Origin: Brotaphodocola faecis
Lineage (GTDB): Bacteria; Bacillota; Clostridia; Lachnospirales; Lachnospiraceae
Length of the DNA stretch: 64,000 nucleotides
NCBI RefSeq assembly: GCF_040096075.1
Contig: NZ_JBBMFJ010000004.1
Span: 78,733 to 142,732 of the forward strand
Reading direction: 5' to 3'
This document shows positions 32,526-41,453 of this stretch, one piece after another (the stretch's first letter is position 1; each line of letters opens with the position of its first letter). The translations under genes were made by a program, and so were the position numbers. The notes under the pieces are model-generated. The model was given only the letters and a program-made list of their open reading frames with translations, did no database searches and had not been told where the DNA came from.

Positions 32526-33770
32526 ATGGATTTAAGAGTGATCGGTGCCCGCGCGAAGGAAGCGGCATCCTATTTAAACAGTCTTGGCATTACAGAGAAG
32601 AATGAAGGCTTGCGCCAGGCGGCCCAGGCACTTTTAGACGGAGAAGAGGACATCCTGACAGCCAATCAGGAGGATGTGATCCGGGCGGCAGAAAATGGCA
32701 TGAGCCAGGGTATGATCGACCGGCTGGAGCTGACGCCGGACCGCCTGCAGGCCATGGCAGATGGCCTTTTGCAGATCGCAGAGCTTCCGGATCCGGTGGG
32801 TGAAGTGATTTCCATGAAGCCGCGGCCGAATGGTCTTCTGATCGGTGAGAAGCGAGTCCCCCTTGGCGTGGTGGGCATGATTTATGAAGCGCGCCCCAAT
32901 GTGACTTCCGATGCCTTCGGCCTGTGCTTTAAGACCGGAAATGCTGTGATCTTAAAGGGCGGAAGCGATGCCATTGAGTCCAACAAGGAGATTGTCAAAT
33001 GGCTGCAGACCGGACTTTCCCGTGCCGGACTGCCGGAGGATTCCCTACAGCTGATCACCGATACCGACCGTGCGGTAACCACAGAATTTATGCGGCTGAA
33101 CGAGTTTGTGGATGTGCTGATCCCCCGGGGCGGCGCAGGACTCATTCGCAGCGTGGTACAGAACAGCACGGTGCCGGTCATTGAGACAGGAACCGGAAAC
33201 TGTCATATCTACGTGGATGAGACGGCGGATTTTGAGATGGCGCTGAACATTATTGAAAATGCCAAGACCCAGCGGATCGGCGTCTGCAACGCCTGCGAGT
33301 CCCTGGTGGTACATAGAAGCATTGCAGAGGAGTTTCTTCCGCTGCTGGCAGCACGCCTGGCGAAAAAGTCTGTGGAAGTGCGGGCAGATGAAGGCGCGAG
33401 AGGCATTGTGCCGGAATTTATGGAGGCCACGGAAGAGGACTGGGGAACCGAGTATCTGGATTACATTCTGTCCTTAAAACTGGTAGATTCCCTGGATGAG
33501 GCCATCCGTCATATCAACCGCTACAATACCGGCCATTCCGAGGCCATCATCACGCAGGATTACAATCACGCCCAGGAGTTCTTAAACCGGATCGATGCGG
33601 CGGCTGTCTATGTCAACGCATCCACCCGTTTCACCGATGGCGGAGAGTTTGGTTTTGGGGCGGAAATCGGCATCAGTACTCAGAAGCTCCACGCAAGGGG
33701 ACCGATGGGCTTAAAAGCACTGACCACCACCAAGTACATCATTTATGGAAACGGGCAGGTGAGACCATAA
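32526..33770 (+). CDS. proA: Gamma-glutamyl phosphate reductase
   Basis: ProA reduces gamma-glutamyl phosphate to the semialdehyde in proline synthesis, using NADPH. The 414-residue length is normal. The catalytic Cys is in GVCNACESLVVH; other motifs are GVVGMIYEARPNVTSDA near the nucleotide site and the C-terminal FTDGGEFGFGAEIGISTQK. AGGAGG precedes the ATG. The gene shares one base with the next gene. The MITE just upstream may affect transcription from proB. ProB and ProA are usually adjacent, so the two extra genes between them are a lineage feature. Confidence 0.97.
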   Translation: MDLRVIGARAKEAASYLNSLGITEKNEGLRQAAQALLDGEEDILTANQEDVIRAAENGMSQGMIDRLELTPDRLQAMADGLLQIAELPDPVGEVISMKPRPNGLLIGEKRVPLGVVGMIYEARPNVTSDAFGLCFKTGNAVILKGGSDAIESNKEIVKWLQTGLSRAGLPEDSLQLITDTDRAVTTEFMRLNEFVDVLIPRGGAGLIRSVVQNSTVPVIETGTGNCHIYVDETADFEMALNIIENAKTQRIGVCNACESLVVHRSIAEEFLPLLAARLAKKSVEVRADEGARGIVPEFMEATEEDWGTEYLDYILSLKLVDSLDEAIRHINRYNTGHSEAIITQDYNHAQEFLNRIDAAAVYVNASTRFTDGGEFGFGAEIGISTQKLHARGPMGLKALTTTKYIIYGNGQVRP

Positions 33771-34450
33771 TGAAGCTTTATATCATTCGCCATGGTGAGA
33801 CGCCCTGGAACGCGGAGGGGCGGCTTCAGGGACAGACGGATATTCCACTGAATGAAAATGGCATTCGGCTGGCAAAGATCACCGGGGAGGCGTTAAAAGA
33901 TGTTCCCTTTGATCTTGCCATTTCCAGCCCATTAAAACGGGCCAGGCAGACGGCAGATCTGGTGCTGGCGGGCCGGAAAATTCCGGTTTTAGAGGATGCC
34001 CGGATTGAAGAGCTGAGCTTTGGCTCCTGGGAGGGGCTGGGCTGCCGCAAGGCAAACTTCGAGATCCCGTCGGAACATTTTCAGGACTTTTATCAAGATC
34101 CCTTTCATTTCCAGACGGCGGCAGACGGAGAGAGTATTGAACATCTCTGCATCCGCACGAAGGCATTCTGGGATGATCTGACCAGCAATCCGGACTGGCA
34201 GGAGAAGACCATCCTGATTGCCAGTCATGGCTGTGCCTGCCGGGGAATCCTGCACAATGTCTATGAAGATAAGACGGATTTCTGGCACGGTAAGGTGCCG
34301 CCCAACTGCGCAGTGAATATTGTGTCTGTGAAGAATGGAAAGGCGGTTCTGGAGGCAGAAGACCGGATCTACTATGATCCGTCGGAATGCGTGGATTTCC
34401 GCACGGGAAAGAAAGTCTCCCAGACAGGCGAAACCCCACAGGCCAGATGA
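33770..34450 (+). CDS. Histidine phosphatase (phosphoglycerate mutase-like) family protein
   Basis: A 226-residue phosphatase of the branch with the RHG motif: LYIIRHGETPWNAEGRLQGQ gives the nucleophilic His, FGSWEGL supplies the second conserved strand and IASHGCACRGIL the second catalytic His. Substrates vary widely in this family (phosphosugars, phosphoserine, nucleotides), so none is assigned. The ATG overlaps the proA stop (TAATG), so it is part of the proline transcript. A terminator follows at 34476. Confidence 0.9.
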   Translation: MKLYIIRHGETPWNAEGRLQGQTDIPLNENGIRLAKITGEALKDVPFDLAISSPLKRARQTADLVLAGRKIPVLEDARIEELSFGSWEGLGCRKANFEIPSEHFQDFYQDPFHFQTAADGESIEHLCIRTKAFWDDLTSNPDWQEKTILIASHGCACRGILHNVYEDKTDFWHGKVPPNCAVNIVSVKNGKAVLEAEDRIYYDPSECVDFRTGKKVSQTGETPQAR

Positions 34451-34475
34451 GAAAAGAAAAAACAAAATCGGACAG

Positions 34476-34523
34476 AAAAGACTGGGATTCCGGGCGTTTG
34501 GCTCTTTGCATTCCAGTCTTTTT
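34476..34523 (+). terminator. Terminator at the end of the proline operon
   Basis: AAAAGACTGGGAT pairs with ATTCCAGTCTTTT (one mismatch) around a 21-base loop, and T's follow. The 3' arm overlaps the -35 region of the next promoter. Confidence 0.75.
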
Positions 34524-34533
34524 ATGTTATAAT
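34506..34533 (+). promoter_or_regulatory. Promoter of the structured RNA / miaB operon
   Basis: TTGCAT (34506-34511) and TATAAT (34528-34533) are 16 bp apart. It directly abuts the structured region at 34534. Confidence 0.7.
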
Positions 34534-34661
34534 TTGTATGATAGGGAAGTTTGCCCTATCATACAAAGCGCTCCGCGGGGATGCGCACTCGGCGCAAGGT
34601 TAGATGGTTGCCGAAGCAACCGCGCCTCGGCGCGAGAATGTGCCAAGGCACATTCTTTTTT
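34534..34661 (+). ncRNA. Structured leader or small RNA upstream of miaB, ending in an intrinsic terminator
   Basis: About 128 bp with stacked hairpins and no convincing reading frame. Arms seen: TTGTATGATAGGG (34534-34546) with CCCTATCATACAA (34554-34566), 13 perfect pairs; TGCGC with GCGCA (34582-34596); GGTTGC-CGAA-GCAACC (34606-34621); CGCGCC-TC-GGCGCG (34621-34634); and the terminator AGAATGTGCC-AA-GGCACATTCT (34635-34656) followed by T's to 34661. A promoter ends exactly at its 5' edge. The terminator lies 35 bp before miaB and no other promoter is visible in that gap, which fits an attenuator leader. It could also be an independent sRNA, or a dispersed repeat with the first arm pair as an operator-like site. 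Confidence 0.6.
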
Positions 34662-34696
34662 AATGTAACGGCATAACGTGAATAATGAGGTAAAGA

Positions 34697-36229
34697 ATGA
34701 AAACATACAAACAGAACGAAACACCGGAATTTGAAATGATCCGTGCTGCGGCGCCGGAGGATGAGGGCGCGCGTCAGTACTATTTTATAGAACAGGCAAG
34801 AATTTTATGGAAGCAGCAGTTTGACGGCCTGGTAGACAGCGGGGAGGCGGCAGCGCGCTATGAGGGTTCCTTGCTTTCGGAGCTTCAGGCAGAGGGAAAA
34901 TACGGTACCTTCCACATTGCAACTTTTGGTTGTCAGATGAATGCCAGAGACTCCGAGAAACTCTGCGGAATCTTAGAGCAGATCGGTTTAAAGGGAGTGG
35001 AATCTGAGAACGCGGACCTGGTGCTTTATAACACCTGTACCGTGCGTGATAACGCAAACCAGAAGGTGTACGGCCGTCTTGGCTATCTGCAGACCTTAAA
35101 GAAAAAACGCCCGGGCATGATGATTTCCCTGTGCGGCTGCATGATGCAGGAGCCATCTGTGATCGAGAAGATCCAGAAGAGCTATTCCTATGTGGATCTG
35201 ATCTTTGGAACCCACAATATCTTCAAGCTGGCAGAGCTGTTATGCTGCCGCATGATGAGCGAGAACCGCATGGTAGTCGATATCTGGAAAGACACCGACA
35301 AGATCGTGGAGGAGCTCCCGGTAGACCGGAAATATTCCTTTAAGTCCGGCGTCAATATCATGTTTGGCTGCAACAACTTCTGCAGCTACTGCATCGTGCC
35401 GTATGTGCGCGGCCGGGAGCGCAGCAGAAAGCCGGAGGATATTGTTTCCGAAATTAAAAAACTGGTGGCAGACGGCGTGGTAGAGGTCATGCTGCTGGGC
35501 CAGAATGTAAACTCCTACGGAAAGAACTTAGAGAAGCCGATGACCTTTGCCGAGCTTCTCCGTGAAATCAATAAGATTGAGGGACTGGAGCGCATCCGCT
35601 TCATGACTTCCCATCCGAAGGATCTGTCCGATGACCTGATCAAGGCCATGCGCGACTGTGAGAAGGTCTGCAATCATCTGCACCTTCCGCTACAGTCCGG
35701 CAGCAGCCGTATCTTAAAGCTGATGAACCGCCATTATGATAAAGAAGGCTATCTGGCTCTGGTGGATAAGCTGCGCGCGGCCATCCCGGATATCGCCCTG
35801 ACTACGGATATCATTGTGGGCTTCCCGGGAGAGACCGAGGAAGACTTTGAGGAGACCATGGATGTGGTGCGCCGTGTCCGCTATGACAGTGCCTTTACCT
35901 TCATTTACTCCAAGCGTACCGGAACACCGGCAGCAGCCATGGAGCAGGTGCCGGAGGATGTGGTGAAAGAGCGTTTTGACCGTCTGTTAAAGGAAGTCCA
36001 GAAGATTTCCTCAGAGGTCTGTGGACGCGATCTTCATACCACCCAGAAGGTTCTGGTGGAGACTCTGGATGACCACAAAGAGGGCTATGTGACTGGACGA
36101 TTAAGCAACAACACCGTGGTGCATTTCCCGGGAGACGAAAGCCTCATCGGAAAGATTGTGGATGTATGGCTGGAGGAGTCCAAAGGATTTTATTACATGG
36201 GAAAGCAAGTGGAAAGACAGGAGAGTTAA
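34697..36229 (+). CDS. miaB: tRNA-2-methylthio-N6-dimethylallyladenosine synthase MiaB
   Basis: MiaB is a radical SAM methylthiotransferase that adds a methylthio group to i6A37 of tRNAs reading UNN codons. The 510-residue protein has an N-terminal extension of about 70 residues, then the MTTase domain with its three Cys (FGCQMN, NTCTVRDNA, CGCMMQ). The radical SAM motif is FGCNNFCSYCIVPYVRGRE (Cys-x3-Cys-x2-Cys), and a C-terminal TRAM domain follows (around QKVLVETLDD to the end). The ATG at 34697 has a modest ribosome binding site (GAGG). mutS begins 4 bp after its stop. The preparatory enzyme MiaA is encoded two genes on. Confidence 0.97.
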   Translation: MKTYKQNETPEFEMIRAAAPEDEGARQYYFIEQARILWKQQFDGLVDSGEAAARYEGSLLSELQAEGKYGTFHIATFGCQMNARDSEKLCGILEQIGLKGVESENADLVLYNTCTVRDNANQKVYGRLGYLQTLKKKRPGMMISLCGCMMQEPSVIEKIQKSYSYVDLIFGTHNIFKLAELLCCRMMSENRMVVDIWKDTDKIVEELPVDRKYSFKSGVNIMFGCNNFCSYCIVPYVRGRERSRKPEDIVSEIKKLVADGVVEVMLLGQNVNSYGKNLEKPMTFAELLREINKIEGLERIRFMTSHPKDLSDDLIKAMRDCEKVCNHLHLPLQSGSSRILKLMNRHYDKEGYLALVDKLRAAIPDIALTTDIIVGFPGETEEDFEETMDVVRRVRYDSAFTFIYSKRTGTPAAAMEQVPEDVVKERFDRLLKEVQKISSEVCGRDLHTTQKVLVETLDDHKEGYVTGRLSNNTVVHFPGDESLIGKIVDVWLEESKGFYYMGKQVERQES

Positions 36230-36232
36230 AAC

Positions 36233-38896
36233 GTGGCTGGATTATCACCAATGATGGCCCAATACATGGAGACCAAAAAACAATATAGTGACTGTATTTT
36301 ATTCTATCGTCTGGGTGACTTCTACGAGATGTTCTTTGATGATGCACTGACCGCGTCCAAAGAGCTGGAGATTACCCTGACCGGAAAGGAATGCGGACTG
36401 GAGGAACGCGCACCGATGTGCGGCGTTCCTTATCATGCTGTGGACAGCTATTTAAGCCGTTTGGTGCAGAAAGGATATAAGGTTGCCATCGCAGAGCAGA
36501 TGGAGGACCCGAAACTGGCAAAGGGCCTGGTAAAGCGTGAGGTCATCCGCGTAGTAACACCGGGTACCATCACCAGTGCCCAGGCCCTGGATGAGACCAA
36601 GAACAATTACCTGATGGGCATTGTTTATCTGGCCGATAAGATGGGCGTTTCCGTGGCAGATATTACGACTGGAGATTTCCTGGTAACAGAGGTCTCCACG
36701 GATCGTGCCCTGTTTGACGAGATCAACAAATTTTCTCCGGCGGAGGTTATCTGCAACGATGCCTTTTCCATGTCCGGGATCAGTCTGGAGGACTTAAAAG
36801 ACCGGTATCATTTTACGGTATCTACCCTGGATTCCCATTTCTTCCAGGATGAGAGCTGCCGTAAGGTGCTGCGGGAGCATTTTAAGGTGGGAAGCCTGGA
36901 GGGGCTTGGCCTTGGTGACTATGACTGCGGCGTGATCGCTGCAGGCGCTGTGCTGCAGTATCTGTATGAGACTCAGAAGAGCACGCTGGATCACCTGACG
37001 ACCATTGTGCCATACGCCACCGGAAATTACATGGTTCTGGATTCTTCCACCAGAAGAAACCTGGAGCTTCTGGAAACCATGCGGGAGAAGCAGAAGCGCG
37101 GAAGCCTGCTGTGGGTGTTAGATAAGACCCGTACGGCCATGGGCGCAAGACTTCTTCGTACCTGGATTGAGCAGCCCCTTATCCGAAAGGAGGAGATCCT
37201 AAAGCGTCAGAATGCCATTGAAGAACTGAACTTAAATTACATAAGCCGGGAAGAACTGGGCGAGTATTTAAACCCGGTTTATGATCTGGAACGTCTGATC
37301 GGCCGCATCAGCTACAAGACAGCAAATCCGAGAGACCTGCTGGCATTCCGTAATTCCATTGCCATGGTGCCGCATATCAAACGGCTTTTAGGAGAGTTTA
37401 CCTCTGATGCCTTAAAAGAACTGGCAGAGGATCTGGACCCGCTGGAAGACCTGGATGATCTGATCACCCGGGCTATTGTGGAGGAACCGCCGATCACCGT
37501 CCGAGAAGGCGGCATGATCAAGGACGGCTACAACGAGGAGGCAGACCGCCTGCGTCACGCAAAGACCGAAGGGAAGACCTGGCTGGCTGATCTGGAGGCC
37601 AGAGAGCGTGACAGCACCGGTATTAAAAACCTGAAAGTCAAATACAACAAGGTGTTCGGCTATTATTTTGAGGTGACGAACTCCTTTAAGGATCTGGTGC
37701 CGGAGTATTTCATCCGCAAACAGACCTTAACCAACGCAGAGCGTTACACCACCGATGAACTGAAAAACCTGGAAGATGTGATCATGGGAGCGGAGGACAA
37801 GCTCGTTTCCCTGGAGTACGACTTATTCTGCGAGGTGCGTGACGCCATTGCGGCAGAAGTGGTGCGAATTCAGAAAACTGCCCGCGCCATTGCGGCAGTC
37901 GATGTGTTCGTATCCCTGTCCACCGTGGCGACCCGCAACAATTATGTGAAGCCGCAGATCAATGAAAAGGGCACCATCCAGATCAAGGGTGGCCGCCATC
38001 CGGTCGTTGAGAAGATGATGCGGGATGATATGTTCGTGGCCAACGACACGATCCTGGATAACTCCAAGAACCGCATTTCTATCATCACCGGACCGAATAT
38101 GGCCGGTAAATCCACTTACATGCGCCAGACGGCTCTGATCGTCTTAATGGCACAGATCGGAAGCTTTGTCCCGGCGGATCAGGCGAACATCGGTATTTGC
38201 GACCGGATCTTTACCCGTGTAGGCGCATCCGATGACCTGGCAAGCGGCCAGAGTACCTTCATGGTGGAGATGACCGAGGTGGCCAACATCCTGCGGAACG
38301 CGACGAAAAACAGTCTGCTGATCCTCGATGAGATCGGCCGCGGCACCAGTACCTTTGACGGACTGAGCATTGCCTGGGCAGTGGTGGAGCATATCAGCAA
38401 TACCCGCCTTTTAGGCGCGAAAACACTGTTTGCCACGCATTACCACGAGCTGACCGAGCTGGAAGGCCTTATGAGCGGTGTCACTAACTACTGCATCGCC
38501 GTAAAGGAGCAGGGAGATGATATCGTCTTCTTAAGAAAAATCGTAAAGGGCGGCGCCGACAAGAGCTACGGTATTCAGGTAGCGAAGCTGGCCGGCGTGC
38601 CGGATTCGGTTATCAACCGGGCGAAAGAGCTGGTGGAGCAGCTGGTGGATTCCGACCTCACAGCAAGAACCCGTGAGATCGCGGAGGGCAGTGCGCCGGC
38701 GGGCCACAAGCCGGTGCCGAAGCCGGATGATGTGGAGATGAGTCAGCTTACCCTGTTTGATACGGTGCGCGAGGACGATATCATCGAAGAACTGAAGAAT
38801 CTGGAACTGGGCAACATGACGCCAATTGACGCGTTAAATACCCTGTACCGGATGCAGACGAAATTGAAGAACCGCTGGAGCGGGAATGAGAAATAG
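36233..38896 (+). CDS. mutS: DNA mismatch repair protein MutS
   Basis: MutS recognises mismatches and small loops and recruits MutL. The 887-residue protein opens with the mismatch-binding region (LSPMMAQYMETKKQYSDCIL, FYRLGDFYEMFFDDA with the Phe-x-Glu mismatch contact). The ATPase has Walker A GPNMAGKSTYMRQ, the STFMVEM segment, Walker B LLILDEIGRGTSTFDG and the ATHYHELTEL His. The start is a GTG 4 bp after miaB with AGGAGAG before it. It is the standard MutS1 type, with the clamp and C-terminal tail (VEMSQLTLFD). Confidence 0.98.
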   Translation: MAGLSPMMAQYMETKKQYSDCILFYRLGDFYEMFFDDALTASKELEITLTGKECGLEERAPMCGVPYHAVDSYLSRLVQKGYKVAIAEQMEDPKLAKGLVKREVIRVVTPGTITSAQALDETKNNYLMGIVYLADKMGVSVADITTGDFLVTEVSTDRALFDEINKFSPAEVICNDAFSMSGISLEDLKDRYHFTVSTLDSHFFQDESCRKVLREHFKVGSLEGLGLGDYDCGVIAAGAVLQYLYETQKSTLDHLTTIVPYATGNYMVLDSSTRRNLELLETMREKQKRGSLLWVLDKTRTAMGARLLRTWIEQPLIRKEEILKRQNAIEELNLNYISREELGEYLNPVYDLERLIGRISYKTANPRDLLAFRNSIAMVPHIKRLLGEFTSDALKELAEDLDPLEDLDDLITRAIVEEPPITVREGGMIKDGYNEEADRLRHAKTEGKTWLADLEARERDSTGIKNLKVKYNKVFGYYFEVTNSFKDLVPEYFIRKQTLTNAERYTTDELKNLEDVIMGAEDKLVSLEYDLFCEVRDAIAAEVVRIQKTARAIAAVDVFVSLSTVATRNNYVKPQINEKGTIQIKGGRHPVVEKMMRDDMFVANDTILDNSKNRISIITGPNMAGKSTYMRQTALIVLMAQIGSFVPADQANIGICDRIFTRVGASDDLASGQSTFMVEMTEVANILRNATKNSLLILDEIGRGTSTFDGLSIAWAVVEHISNTRLLGAKTLFATHYHELTELEGLMSGVTNYCIAVKEQGDDIVFLRKIVKGGADKSYGIQVAKLAGVPDSVINRAKELVEQLVDSDLTARTREIAEGSAPAGHKPVPKPDDVEMSQLTLFDTVREDDIIEELKNLELGNMTPIDALNTLYRMQTKLKNRWSGNEK

Positions 38897-39023
38897 ACCG
38901 GTCTGACGGAGAATCTGGTCTGTTGGAGACAGGAAACTGTCTGGAAACAGAAAATCTGACTGGCAGGATTGGGAAGGCACAGATGTGCCGGAATTGTAAA
39001 TGAAATTATACGGGAGGTGCGGC

Positions 39024-41438
39024 ATGCCGAACATTCATGTACTGGATCAGAATACCATCAACAAGATTGCGGCCGGTGAGGTCATTGAGCGGCCGGCTTC
39101 GGTGGTGAAGGAGCTTTTGGAGAATGCCATCGACGCGAAGGCAACTGCGGTCACGGTGGAAATCCGGGAGGGAGGAATCTCCTTCATCCGGGTGACGGAC
39201 AATGGATGCGGAATTGAAAAAGATGAGATTCCGCTGGCTTTTCTGCGCCATTCTACCAGCAAGATCCAGTCCGTGGAGGATCTGTTTACGGTATCCTCCC
39301 TGGGATTCCGCGGTGAGGCTCTTTCCAGCATCGCTGCAGTGGGCCAGGTGGAGCTGATCACCAAGACCAGCCGTTCTTTAACCGGAAACCGCTATCAGAT
39401 TGAGGGCGGCCAGGAACGGGGCATGGAAGAAATCGGCGCGCCGGATGGAACCACCTTCATTGTGCGGAACCTCTTTTACAACACGCCGGTACGCCGGAAG
39501 TTCTTAAAGACTCCCATGACGGAGGGGGCCCATGTGGCGGATCTGGTGGAGAAGATTGCCCTGTCCCATCCGGAGATTTCCATCCGCTTTATTCAGAACA
39601 ATCAGAATAAGCTGCACACTTCCGGCAACCATAATTTAAAAGATATCATTTACACGGTATATGGGCGGGAAATTACCGCCAACCTGATTCCGGTCTCCGT
39701 GACCGGGGAAGCCTTCAGCGTGGAAGGCTTTATCGGAAAGCCCGTCATTGCGAGAAGCAACCGCAACTTTGAAAACTACTATATCAATGGAAGATATATC
39801 AAGAGCAACATCATCAACAAGGCCATCGAGGAGGCTTACAAGCCCTTCATGATGCAGCACAAGTACCCGTTTACGATGCTGCATTTTAAGATTGAGCCGG
39901 AATTTCTGGATGTGAATGTGCATCCGACCAAAATGGAATTGCGCTTCCAGAATGGCGAGAATGTATTCCGCATGGTGCGGGATACGGTAGCCGAAGCTCT
40001 GCGCCATAAGGAACTGATTCCGAAGGTGGAACTGGTGGAGGAAGAGCGGGCGCGCAAACCCGTGCCGGAAAAGCGGATCCCGATCCCGGAGCCCTTTGAG
40101 CAGAACCGCATGATGCAGGAGCGCGCGGAGCGGTTTGAGCAGAGACGGCAGCAGATGGACAGCAGGGGTGTTTCTGCGCAGGGATATCAGCAGGATGTTG
40201 CCCAGACGTTTGCACAGAGCAGGTCCGGGCAGGACAATGCCGGACTGTTTGAAACGAAGCGGTCCGTAACGAGCGGCAGCGCAGACAATTTCGTGCTGCG
40301 GGAGACACCGGAGGAATACCGGATGAAGACCCGGCCGGGCGAACAGCCTGCCTTAAAGGCCACATCCCAGATCCGCAGTGAGCGGACCGGACTTCTTCGC
40401 ACAGAGCAGCGCGTGGAGGCGTTGCAGCGGGAAGCGGAGCGGGAAAGCAGACGGTCTGCAGAAGGTGAAAAACAGCCGGAAATGGTGGGTCAGTACCATG
40501 CGGAGGTTTCCGGCACAGCGGCGGGAGCATCAGCCGGGGAAAATGGTTACCGCGTGAATGCGGCGCTGACGGCACTGTTAAAGCAGACGCCGGGCGAAGC
40601 TGCGGCAGCAGAGAATCACCAGATGGCAACAGAAATTTCAACCGGTGCAGAAGAACAGCCCAGGAACAATCCGGACCAGGGACCAGAACAGATGCAGGAG
40701 AACGTACGGCAGGAGCCGGAATCTCGGAATTTGCAGCAGGGATTTGGTTCACAGGAATTGCAGCGGGAGCTGGCACCACAGGAGGTACAGCAGACGGAAA
40801 CTTTGCAGTCAGCCGTCCAGATGGATCTCTTTGAGGAAAAGCTTCTGGAGCCTCAGTCCCGCAGCCGTCACAAGCTGCTGGGGCAGCTCTTTGCTACCTA
40901 CTGGCTTGTGGAGTTTCAGGACCAGCTCTACATCATCGACCAGCATGCGGCCCATGAGAAGGTCCTGTATGAGAAGACCATGAACTCCTTAAAAACCAGG
41001 GAGTACACCTGCCAGCAGATCCATCCGCCCATCATTCTGACACTGGGAAGCCGGGAGGCAGTGATGCTGGAGAAGAACATGCAGATCTTTACGGACATCG
41101 GATTTGAGATCGAACCCTTTGGCGGAAAGGAATATGCGGTGCGCGGCGTGCCGGATAATCTGTTTTCTATCGCGAAAAAGGATCTTCTGATGGAAATGCT
41201 GGATTCTCTTTCCGAGGACGCTCAGGCGCGGAATGCGGACATGATCTATGAGAAGGTCGCTTCCATGTCCTGTAAGGCGGCGGTAAAGGGACACGATGTC
41301 TTAAGCGCCGCGGAGGCAGATGCCCTGATTGACCAGCTTTTAGGACTGGAAAATCCCTATGCCTGCCCACATGGAAGACCGACCATTATATCCATGAGCA
41401 AATATGAACTGGAGAAGAAGTTTAAACGAATTGTCTGA
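39024..41438 (+). CDS. mutL: DNA mismatch repair endonuclease MutL
   Basis: MutL couples mismatch recognition to strand cleavage. The GHKL ATPase has KIAAGEVIERPASVVKEL, DNGCGI and GFRGEALSS. The C-terminal domain has the endonuclease motif DQHAAHEKVLYEK, i.e. DQHA-x2-E-x4-E, plus SCKAAVKGHD and CPHGRPT for metal binding, so it nicks DNA itself and needs no MutH. The 804 residues exceed the usual 600-680 because of a long Gln/Glu/Ala-rich linker, about residues 345-610. The ATG at 39024 has GGGAGG before it; the open frame continues 24 bp upstream. Between it and mutS lie 127 bp with two small hairpins. Confidence 0.97.
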   Translation: MPNIHVLDQNTINKIAAGEVIERPASVVKELLENAIDAKATAVTVEIREGGISFIRVTDNGCGIEKDEIPLAFLRHSTSKIQSVEDLFTVSSLGFRGEALSSIAAVGQVELITKTSRSLTGNRYQIEGGQERGMEEIGAPDGTTFIVRNLFYNTPVRRKFLKTPMTEGAHVADLVEKIALSHPEISIRFIQNNQNKLHTSGNHNLKDIIYTVYGREITANLIPVSVTGEAFSVEGFIGKPVIARSNRNFENYYINGRYIKSNIINKAIEEAYKPFMMQHKYPFTMLHFKIEPEFLDVNVHPTKMELRFQNGENVFRMVRDTVAEALRHKELIPKVELVEEERARKPVPEKRIPIPEPFEQNRMMQERAERFEQRRQQMDSRGVSAQGYQQDVAQTFAQSRSGQDNAGLFETKRSVTSGSADNFVLRETPEEYRMKTRPGEQPALKATSQIRSERTGLLRTEQRVEALQREAERESRRSAEGEKQPEMVGQYHAEVSGTAAGASAGENGYRVNAALTALLKQTPGEAAAAENHQMATEISTGAEEQPRNNPDQGPEQMQENVRQEPESRNLQQGFGSQELQRELAPQEVQQTETLQSAVQMDLFEEKLLEPQSRSRHKLLGQLFATYWLVEFQDQLYIIDQHAAHEKVLYEKTMNSLKTREYTCQQIHPPIILTLGSREAVMLEKNMQIFTDIGFEIEPFGGKEYAVRGVPDNLFSIAKKDLLMEMLDSLSEDAQARNADMIYEKVASMSCKAAVKGHDVLSAAEADALIDQLLGLENPYACPHGRPTIISMSKYELEKKFKRIV

Positions 41439-41453
41439 CGAGGGGGAGTAGCC

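Noticed and set aside
34387..34668. 93-codon open frame across the structured RNA
   Set aside because: It crosses a terminator, a promoter and several perfect hairpins, has no ribosome binding site and no recognisable protein sequence.
39886..40779. 297-residue minus-strand frame
   Set aside because: It is antisense to the low-complexity MutL linker; its Pro/Ala/Ser richness follows from the Gln/Glu-rich sense strand.
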